A stretch of DNA of 29,531 bases from positions 1 to 29,531 of the forward strand of contig JAHBMJ010001581.1 of assembly GCA_018398765.1 (NCBI GenBank). Direction: 5' to 3'. Below, in pieces: positions 11,045-19,549 of this stretch (within the stretch, counting starts at the first letter, position 1; every line of letters starts with the position of its first letter). This DNA comes from Chromera velia (taxonomy: Eukaryota > Sar > Chromeraceae). Below the pieces are notes generated by a model. That model did no database searches. It saw only the letters and a program-made list of their open reading frames with translations, and was not told where the DNA came from. A program made the translations under genes and the position numbers.

Positions 11045-14000
11045 ATGGCACCGAAGAAGAACGGGGTCGTCCCGGAGCAAAATCTCCCCGACTTCCTCCA
11101 CCAGGCCATAAAGGTGCTTGAACAGAGGGGCATCATCATCCCCGCTGCACAGGCAAACTCCCCTCTGAACATGAACCAGCTTCAGGAGGTGTTCGCAGAA
11201 GTTCTCAAAGAAAGTCTGCCGAATGTCGTCGAGAAGAAGCCAAAGAAGGCTGTTCCCAACAATGTCAAGGACAAGACCGACAAGTGCCAAAACTTCCTCG
11301 TGAAGGCCAAGTGCTTTCGCCATTACATCGACCACTCTCAAGAGCAGGAGGATGTCTTCGGTAACAAGGTTGACACTGCCTACCAGTTGTACTACTGCAC
11401 GGGGTGCAAGGCGAAAGTGAAGTTCTACAATTTTGCGGACCTTCTCACTTCAAATCCCGCGTGGTTGGAGGCCCACTTCACCCTTTGTCCGCACTGGAGC
11501 GAGGCGCGAAAGAAGGTCAGCCTCTCTCTTCTGTCGGTTCAGCTTCTATTCGGGCCGGTTGCAAGTATTCTAGGACGGCATTTGCGCATTGGCACCGTGT
11601 GTCGAGACTGACATGTTTCGCTTTCAGGCACCGTGTGTCGAGACTGACATGTTTCGCTTTCAGGCACCGTGTGTCGAGACTGACATGTTTCGCTTTCAGG
11701 ACCTTGTGTGTAATCGACGATCAGAGTTTCTTGATGGATGCCATGAGGCTGACTAGTGACTGCGCTTGTCCCTGTTTGCAGTACAAGACGTGGGCCGAGA
11801 AAACCGTGAAGGATTGGGCCGAAAAGAAGATCGAAGACTCGTCAGTTCGCAGGAACTTCTTTTTCTGTTTAAGGAACGGGTGCTTATTTGCCCATGCACC
11901 CCCATGCTGAGTGAGTGAGTGAGTGAGTGAGTGAGTGAGAGTGAGTGAGTGAGTGAGTGAGTGAGAGTGAGTGAGTGAGTGAGTGAGTGAGAGTGAGTGA
12001 GTGAGTGAGTGAGTGAGTGAGAGTGAGTGAGTGAGTGAGTGAGAGTGAGTGAGTGAGTGAGTGAGTGAGAGAGAGTGAGTGAGAGTGAGTGAGTGAGTGA
12101 GTGAGTGAGTGAGAGTGAGTGAGTGAGTGACTGACTGACTGAGTGAGTCAGCCTGCGCGCGTGTGTGTGTGTGTGTGGTGTTGGTGCACAGTTTTTGTTT
12201 CTCCTTCTGAACACAAAGCCGTCAGCTCCTTCTGAAAACGAAGCCGTCAGGACAGTGTCACAGCGGAATTGGTCTCACGATCTTGTTGTCGAAGTCCAGA
12301 CGCGCAATGTGAGAATCAATTTGACGGCCATTGTGTTCGTGCAGGAAGCGAGGAAATGCCGTTGGGAAGACGCAGGGAGACAAGGACCGTGACGTCGTCG
12401 AGACCCTCTTTGAATTCTACGACATTTCAAGAAAGTTGCACTTCTTGGAGGGTCTCATCAATGAGATGCTGATCCCCGAGCCGTTCCTCGCTCAGCTGGA
12501 TAACTTCCCTCCAGGGTGCCTCATCCAGGTGAGTGAGCTGGATGGGCCATCACGGGGACTTTCGGTGCATGTGAAGTGCAGAATTCTGTCATGTCCCTCC
12601 TGCTCTCTTTCTCTGTGTGTGTGGGTGTGTGTGTGGGGGGGGGGGGGGGGGGCGGAATGGCGGGAGGGGGGAACTCTGCTTTTCTACTTCCATCTTATTC
12701 CCTTTTCTTGCTGGGCATCTTGCACGTTGCATGATGGCGTGTTTGCCCTCCTTTTGCCTTTCCTTTTGTACGACTTGACGCCTCGATGTGCTTTCTCTTC
12801 TCTCTGCAGTTGATTGATTTCCTGCTTTCTCCTCTCTCTGCAGTTGATTGATTTCCTGCTTTCTCCTCTCTCTGCAGTTGATTGATTTCCACGGTTCGTC
12901 CTTCCGAGAGGTGGATGAGATGGTGGACATGTGCCTGAAGGCTCTGAAGGTGTACGGCAAAAATGGAGCGAACATGTTCGCGCCCTGCCTGGGCTACGTG
13001 GAGTCCCGGAAGGCGCTCGCAAAGGGGTACAAGCTGGACCCGAACGCCTCCAGATACAACTACGCGAACCGAGCGGTGATCTACACCACCAAGATCCTCG
13101 ACAAGACGCACAAGATCATCTTCCGCGTCTGCCCCCACATCATGCAGAGTCAGATTGCCACTGCCATCGTCTATTGCGCGTCCCCCGAAGGGTCGAAGAA
13201 GAATGCCAACAAAAACTGGGAGGATCGCCTGTTCAGAGACCCGGCAGCATTTGGAGAAGCGCTTGTTCGGTCCCACAACATGCTTGCTGAAGGCATGCAG
13301 GAAGAGGGTGGAGAGAGACCAACAGTGACTCCGAAGTGGACCCGAAACGTGTTCCTCGCTTACAAGGACGACACGCCCCAGGAAGAGATCGATCGAGACT
13401 GCGACAGTCTCAAGATGCACGCACGTCCGGAGACGGAAGTGAAGCACCTCCCCATTCCCACCACCCCTAAAAAGTAAGTCGAGACGCGTGCGCTTTTGTT
13501 GCGCAAACTTTGAACCCTGAATTTCTTTTTCTCTTTGATGATCCTATGCTCTGCTTAGTCTGCAAGTGGGAGAGCCTGCATCTTGGTTCTGCTGTTGTAT
13601 TGTGAAGGTCCTCTCGTGTCCTGTTTTGAAGAAGAGAAGGCCCTTTTTCCAGTTGGTGGTGGGCTCGCAAGGCTTCATTCCTTCTCGGCACACGTGCATG
13701 CATTCTTTGTTCCTTCCCTCCCTGCAGGAAAGCCCGGGTCGATGCCCAGCCAGCGGCAGCAGCAGCAGCAGGTGGAGGAGGGGGTATGCCTGTCCTCATT
13801 CCCGCTGCGGCTGCTCCCGCTGCAGCCGCAGCCGCAGCAGCACGAGCAGCCGGATATCAAGGCAACCTGGACGACGACGACGAAGAAGAAAACGACCTCT
13901 ATCAAGACCCACACGGCCTCCCGCTCTTCATGCTGAATGCTCCCCCTTCGCCAGTCGGTCCAGGCGAGTGGCAAGACGGCGTGCAGGGTATGGATGGCAT

Positions 14001-17000
14001 TGCTCCACCTCTGGCAGTCGGTCCAGGCGAGTGGCAAGACGGCGTGCAGGGTATGGATGGCATTGCTCCACCTCTGGCAGTCGGTCCAGGCGAGTGGCAA
14101 GACGGCGTGCAGGGTATGGATGGCATTGCTCCACCTCTGGCAGTCGGTCCAGGCGAGTGGCAAGACGGCGTGCAGGGTATGGATGGCATTGCTCCACCTC
14201 TGGCAGTCGGTCCAGGCGAGTGGCAAGACGGCGTGCAGGGTATGGATGGCATTGCTCCACCTCTGGCAGTCGGTCCAGGCGAGTGGCAAGACGGCGTGCA
14301 GGGTATGGATGGCATTGCTCCACCTCTGGCAGTCGGTCCAGGCGAGTGGCAAGACGGCGTGCAGGGTATGGATGGCATTGCTCCACCTCTGGCAGTCGGT
14401 CCAGGCGAGTGGCAAGACGGCGTGCAGGGTATGGATGGCATTGCTCCACCTCTGGCAGTCGGTCCAGGCGAGTGGCAAGACGGCGTGCAGGGTATGGATG
14501 GCATTGCTCCACCTCTGGCAGTCGGTCCAGGCGAGTGGCAAGACGGCGTGCAGGGTATGGATGGCATTGCTCCCCCTCTGGCAGTCGGTCCAGGCGAGTG
14601 GCAAGACGGCGTGCAGGGTATGGATGGCATTGCTCCACCTCTGGCAGTCGGTCCAGGCGAGTGGCAAGACGGCGTGCAGGGTATGGATGGCATTGCTCCA
14701 CCTCTGGCAGTCGGTCCAGGCGAGTGGCAAGACGGCGTGCAGGGTATGGATGGCATTGCTCCACCTCTGGCAGTCGGTCCAGGCGAGTGGCAAGACGGCG
14801 TGCAGGGTATGGATGGCATTGCTCCACCTCTGGCAGTCGGTCCAGGCGAGTGGCAAGACGGCGTGCAGGGTATGGATGGCATTGCTCCACCTCTGGCAGT
14901 CGGTCCAGGCGAGTGGCAAGACGGCGTGCAGGGTATGGATGGCATTGCTCCACCTCTGGCAGTCGGTCCAGGCGAGTGGCAAGACGGCGTGCAGGGTATG
15001 GATGGCATTGCTCCACCTCTGGCAGTCGGTCCAGGCGAGTGGCAAGACGGCGTGCAGGGTATGGATGGCATTGCTCCACCTCTGGCAGTCGGTCCAGGCG
15101 AGTGGCAAGACGGCGTGCAGGGTATGGATGGCATTGCTCCACCTCTGGCAGTCGGTCCAGGCGAGTGGCAAGACGGCGTGCAGGGTATGGATGGCATTGC
15201 TCCACCTCTGGCAGTCGGTCCAGGCGAGTGGCAAGACGGCGTGCAGGGTATGGATGGCATTGCTCCACCTCTGGCAGTCGGTCCAGGCGAGTGGCAAGAC
15301 GGCGTGCAGGGTATGGATGGCATTGCTCCACCTCTGGCAGTCGGTCCAGGCGAGTGGCAAGACGGCGTGCAGGGTATGGATGGCATTGCTCCACCTCTGG
15401 CAGTCGGTCCAGGCGAGTGGCAAGACGGCGTGCAGGGTATGGATGGCATTGCTCCACCTCTGGCAGTCGGTCCAGGCGAGTGGCAAGACGGCGTGCAGGG
15501 TATGGATGGCATTGCTCCACCTCTGGCAGTCGGTCCAGGCGAGTGGCAAGACGGCGTGCAGGGTATGGATGGCATTGCTCCACCTCTGGCAGTCGGTCCA
15601 GGCGAGTGGCAAGACGGCGTGCAGGGTATGGATGGCATTGCTCCACCTCTGGCAGTCGGTCCAGGCGAGTGGCAAGACGGCGTGCAGGGTATGGATGGCA
15701 TTGCTCCACCTCTGGCAGTCGGTCCAGGCGAGTGGCAAGACGGCGTGCAGGGTATGGATGGCATTGCTCCACCTCTGGCAGTCGGTCCAGGCGAGTGGCA
15801 AGACGGCGTGCAGGGTATGGATGGCATTGCTCCACCTCTGGCAGTCGGTCCAGGCGAGTGGCAAGACGGCGTGCAGGGTATGGATGGCATTGCTCCACCT
15901 CTGGCAGTCGGTCCAGGCGAGTGGCAAGACGGCGTGCANGTCACAGTTATTCTTAACACCTCTACTCATGGCAGTCGGTCCAGGCGAGTGGCAAGACGGC
16001 GTGCAGGGTATGGATGGCATTGCTCCACCTCTGGCAGTCGGTCCAGGCGAGTGGCAAGACGGCGTGCAGGGTATGGATGGCATTGCTCCACCTCTGGCAG
16101 TCGGTCCAGGCGAGTGGCAAGACGGCGTGCAGGGTATGGATGGCATTGCTCCACCTCTGGCAGTCGGTCCAGGCGAGTGGCAAAATGGCGTGCAGGGTAT
16201 GGATGGCATTGCTCCACCTCTGGCAGTCGGTCCAGGCGAGTGGCAAGACGGCGTGCAGGGTATGGATTTGGACGTGGGGGACTCGGAGCGCGAGGGAGTT
16301 CCCGATCATGCAGAAGAAGGGAGCGAGATTCCAGGTTGGTTGGTCGGTCGGTCGGTCAGCTTGCACGTGGGTACAACGATCGAAGGGAAAAGCAGGGGTT
16401 GCCCACTCGTCACAGAGCACGGAAGAGGGGCACAATCTGTGCACGAGGAAGCTAGACCAGAGGCCCTCTTTTTGTCTCTTTGTTTGTCTTGTCTCTGCTC
16501 TCTTACTCGACTTGCCCCCCCTCACGCGCAAATCAATTAGCTGCATGCCCTTCTCCATAATTGATGAAGCGCGACCAAAACTATCATGAGAAGGAAAGAA
16601 AACTTTTACCCTCCGGCTGCTGCTCTCTTGTCTTCTCTTCTCACTGCAAGGCCATGCAGTCGACCCAGAGAACGGGGAGGAGACGGAAGGTGAACCGGAC
16701 CTGAGCGACCTGAGAGAGCGTCTCCAGACGATGGTCAACGACTCCGAGTGGATTTCTTTCCGTGCCCAAGGGGAGCCCCCTGGTGCCTCGGTTCCTGTCA
16801 CTGGAAGGGATTTGGGAAATTTCATCCGCCTTTGCTTCGCCGGCTTCCGCTCCCGGACCTCCGATGCGATGGCAGAAACCCGGAGGGCACACTCGGCTCT
16901 CCTGAGGAGCCATTTGACGATCAACAGCATCGTTGAGTGGCCGGAGGGCCCCGCTGAACAATCAGATGAAGCGATGGGGGGAGAGGGTGCATCAGGAGGA

Positions 17001-17195
17001 CTGCAGATTCCTCAATCTGAGCCCTTTGTGAACGGACGGGGACGGGGCGCTTCTGCAGCTCGGGGGGCTGGGACTCGACAGGTCAACAGGAACGGCGGGG
17101 GGGGGNNNNNNNNNNNNNNNNNNNNNNNNNNNNNNNNNNNNNNNNNNNNGGGGGGGGGGGGCTTCCGCTGGAGGGAAGGGTATTGGTGGGACTAA
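11045..17195 (+). CDS. Unknown protein: Cys/His cluster, 21-aa tandem repeats, Arg/Gly-rich tail; frame broken in the array
   Basis: I do not recognise the family. Exons with matching phases: 11045-11515, 11782-11840, 12345-12528, 12878-13473, 13728-16334, 16660-17195. Residues 1-157 include a possible metal site, C118-x2-C121-x22-H144-x3-C148-x-H150, loosely like FLYWCH/BED-type zinc fingers. The next ~280 residues look globular. Exon 5 opens with poly-Ala/Gly and an acidic DDDDEEE patch, then about 37 copies of a 21-residue unit (core GPGEWQDGVQGMDG). The array ends in LDVGDSEREG and exon 6 continues with an acidic segment, a folded-looking stretch, then NGRGRG and a Gly run interrupted by 44 Ns; the stop TAA is after GYWWD. 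A 30-base segment at 15939-15968 replaces 26 expected bases, shifting frame by +1, so exon 5 as assembled does not read through in one frame. The tail frame across the N gap is also uncertain. Confidence 0.8.
11592..11699 (+). repeat. Three tandem 36-bp copies ending in an acceptor-like TTTCAG (intron 1)
   Basis: Perfect units at 11592-11627, 11628-11663 and 11664-11699, each starting GCACCGTGTGTCGAGACTGA and ending CGCTTTCAG, followed by a degenerate fourth start. Each end looks like a 3' splice site, but the acceptor that keeps phase is at 11781. Confidence 0.95.
11908..12148 (+). repeat. 240-bp (GAGT)n array in intron 2
   Basis: GAGT/GTGA tetranucleotides interspersed with GAGAGTGAGT joints, giving higher-order blocks. 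It is purine-rich on the sense strand, opposite to most intronic repeats in this window. Followed by a GT run at about 12163-12178. Confidence 0.95.
12637..12652 (+). repeat. Poly-G run in intron 3
   Basis: Uninterrupted G homopolymer following a GT tract; a likely place for sequencing length error but intronic. Confidence 0.9.
12810..12877 (+). repeat. Duplicated 3' splice site: 34-bp unit before exon 4
   Basis: The sequence TTGATTGATTTCC, a pyrimidine stretch and CTCTCTGCAG are tandemly repeated, producing three equivalent acceptors with exon starts at 12810, 12844 and 12878. Only the third keeps the reading frame with exon 3; the unit length is not a multiple of three, and use of the first site leads to an early stop. 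Confidence 0.9.
13954..16267 (+). repeat. 63-bp tandem array (about 37 units), coding 21-aa repeats
   Basis: Units begin with GTCGGTCCAGGCGAGTGG at 13954 and every 63 bases to 15907 (31 full units), then an interrupted unit, then 15974, 16037, 16100, 16163 and a partial last unit at 16226. Copies are almost identical: one A-to-C at about 14574, and a GAC-to-AAT change (Asp to Asn) in the 16163 unit. Because the period is divisible by three and no frame contains a stop, all six frames are open; the flanking exons decide the real one (VGPGEWQDGVQGMDGIAPPL). Confidence 0.97.
15939..15968 (+). other. Foreign 30-bp segment (with one N) inside the array
   Basis: After GGCGTGCA, the expected 26 bases are replaced by N plus 29 bases unrelated to the repeat. 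Positions 15940-15969 are identical to intergenic 18512-18541. The net +4 bases shift the frame. Either an assembly join (supported by the adjacent N) or a real templated insertion. Confidence 0.9.
17106..17149. other. Assembly gap, 44 Ns inside a poly-G tract
   Basis: The N run is flanked by about nine Gs on the left and eleven on the right, within the Gly-rich tail of the preceding gene. The true length and frame across it are unknown. Confidence 0.99.
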
Positions 17196-18511
17196 GAAAA
17201 GGTGAGGGGAATTCAAGAAGAGACAAGGAGGGGAGGGATGGAAGGGAGGCGGCGCTGTCGTGTGCCTTGATCTCCAGAGACCTCTTTCATTTGGGCTTCT
17301 TTGGAGATTGTCTCTGTCCTACGGTGGGCATTTTCTCTCGATTTGTCTCCATCGGACTAGGTGTGGTTGTCTCTATCTCTGTCTCTTTTTTTCTCCGTCA
17401 GCATCTGGATGTCGTGTTTGTGTCGAGGGGGCGACTGCTTTTGAAGGACTTAACCGAAGCGTTACTTGGGTGACCCATTGGGGGGCAAAGTGGGCAAGAG
17501 AGGGATTGAAGGGAGTTAGTTGACACACACACAGGATTTGCGTCATTCGATAGGCAGGCAGCAGAGTGACACCGTCTTTGGAAGCGCAGCCAGAGACAGA
17601 AATATTCAAGCCTCAAAATGACCCAAACCAAATGACAATCAACCTGGGGGGAGGGGGGGTAAATTGCTTGAGTGCTTGAGTAGCAATGTCAATATCTGAG
17701 TTTTCCTGTCTGCAACTGGGATTTCGATTCACTTCGCGCTCTCTTTTGCAAAGTTAGTTTTCACTTCCAGTTGGTGTCAGTGCGTGGGGGCGCGGAAATC
17801 TGTGTGTGGAGACGGTTGTGGGATGATGGCAGGCCGGAATGTACGTGCATGCATGTACAGAAATGGGTTTCTGGTCATCTTTACCCCTTTTTCGTGATAG
17901 TGCCAAATGATGTGTCTTTCTGGCAAGTCTAAAAAGTCTCATGGACCAGACAACATCTGCATGCAATCGAAACAAAAATACAAAAAGAGAAGCATGAACG
18001 AATTGCAATGAAGGGGGCTGGGAGAAGAGGAAGGAAACAAAACTGAAAAAAAAAGAAATATAACAGAAATCGGGTGACAAAAAGGGGGGGGGGGGGAGGC
18101 AGTACGAGTTGTCGGAGTTGAATTGAATTGAATTGTTCTGGTAAAAGCTGGTGAAGCTCTATGAGGCTCCCAGTAAGTCACTTTTTATGCTTTGGACAAC
18201 GGTGCCGTCAAACACGTTATGCATGTTCCAAATATGTTCTTAGGCTGCTTAGGCTGCATAACGGTTCTATTTATTAAGATGCACTGAAGACGCGGCGATG
18301 TATAACGGTTATACGTTAGGCCGAATATCATCGGAATATCGATTCTTGCTCGTTCTGAGTCGTGCAAAGGGATTTTGTTTGCAAAGATGCTTTTAAAAAT
18401 ATAAGATGTATGATTGATTGATTAATTTAGATTAATTGGTTCCGCGCTAGGCCTTTCTACTATGAACTGCTTTGAACTCTTATTTTAAACCGTTAGAGTT
18501 AGTTGGAGTTA

Positions 18512-18541
18512 GTCACAGTTATTCTTAACACCTCTACTCAT
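18512..18541 (+). repeat. Intergenic copy of the 30-bp segment found in the array
   Basis: Identical over 30 bases to 15940-15969 and followed by TATATATTA instead of the repeat. Being in an AT-rich, transposon-like island, it may belong to a dispersed repeat present elsewhere in the genome. Confidence 0.9.
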
Positions 18542-18880
18542 TATATATTATGAATTTTACATCACTAATTAACACTAATTAACATAATAAACCTTCTTGA
18601 AACAGTGAGTCAGCGCTTTGGAGCTACTCCTCATGCAGTACTCCTCAGTGTTGATGATGTGTGGTTAAGTCCTAAATGATGATAAAACTATAAATCTAAT
18701 ATACGTAAATTTTTAAAATAGTTACAACATACGCTAGGCTGGGGTGGAGTGTTTGGGATAACAAAAGTTGACTGGGACTGAGATTCCGCTACAACAATTT
18801 CAACAAAGTCAAGGCACTCACCTTTGTGATTGTTCACGAAGCATTTCAAGGCACTCAACTTTATTTAATACAAGTCAGTT

Positions 18881-18897
18881 CGCGCGCATTGCGCGCG
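18881..18897. other. GC-only hairpin in AT-rich sequence
   Basis: CGCGCGC, a three-base ATT loop, then GCGCGCG: seven perfect pairs. Resembles in style the hairpin at 25583-25601 in the other island. Confidence 0.8.
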
Positions 18898-19549
18898 GAG
18901 TCAAGTGAGTATATGTGTGAGTGCGCGCGCCATCGCAGGAACTCACTTACCCAGGGGTGTGTTTCCGCTGCTGCAACCGCCACGACGTATACGTATAGAC
19001 GGGCGAATCCGGGGCGATGCAACGCGCGCGGCACCATCCATGGAACACCTCACATTTTCTGGTATTTTGCGCCTTCCGGGCCCCCATTTAGCTCGGCATT
19101 TCTTACATTTTTATTCTAGACGGGATTATAACACACGTACAGATAACTCGAACCATGCACTAGTGATTTACCATGCAGTTTTTTCTGACTGACTGACAGA
19201 TCAGGTCTGCTACATCAGTTTCATTAGAAGATTGATGCATGAGTTCCTGAATCCGACACGCACTCACATAATTAACATTTCAAGTCTGGGGCTGCGAGTA
19301 TGGAATATGTGCAGAGTTTAATAGTCCGCTAAGTCTGTTTGTTGAGTCTGCTCCGTGTAACCGCGTCTCCGCATCCACCGGCCAGTGTTGTGATTGCATG
19401 ATTCGCCCTTTATCCGTCGGACTGTGTGAGAAACGTTTCGATCTGACTTGGTGCTGCGCAGCGTCTGTCTGCAATTTTACTTTTTGTCTGGGACAGAAAG
19501 AGACGTCGTTTGGAGTTCTTGAGGATTATTGACCGCTTCACGCTTGGCC

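Larger units (their letters stand above)
17196..19549. other. Gene-free region between the repeat gene and the LRR gene
   Basis: Only short ORFs. Holds poly-G stretches (about 17646-17659, 18085-18097), an AT-rich island from about 18170 to 18870, a perfect hairpin at 18300-18314 (GTATAAC-G-GTTATAC), a GC hairpin at 18881-18897, an imperfect direct repeat at 18809-18824 and 18846-18861, and the 30-bp sequence (18512-18541) that recurs in the coding array. From about 18900 composition returns to genic, likely the 5' flank of the LRR gene. Confidence 0.65.

Noticed and set aside
13675-16209. Very long minus-strand ORFs across the repeat array (over 650 codons)
   Set aside because: They exist only because the 63-bp unit has no stop in any frame. 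Splice phase and flanking sequence support the plus-strand frame.
13954-16267. CRISPR array
   Set aside because: Direct tandem repeats without spacers, in frame inside a spliced eukaryotic exon.
17183-17523. Short plus-strand ORFs after the repeat gene with hydrophobic content
   Set aside because: No splice logic, homology or start context; likely 3' UTR or intergenic.
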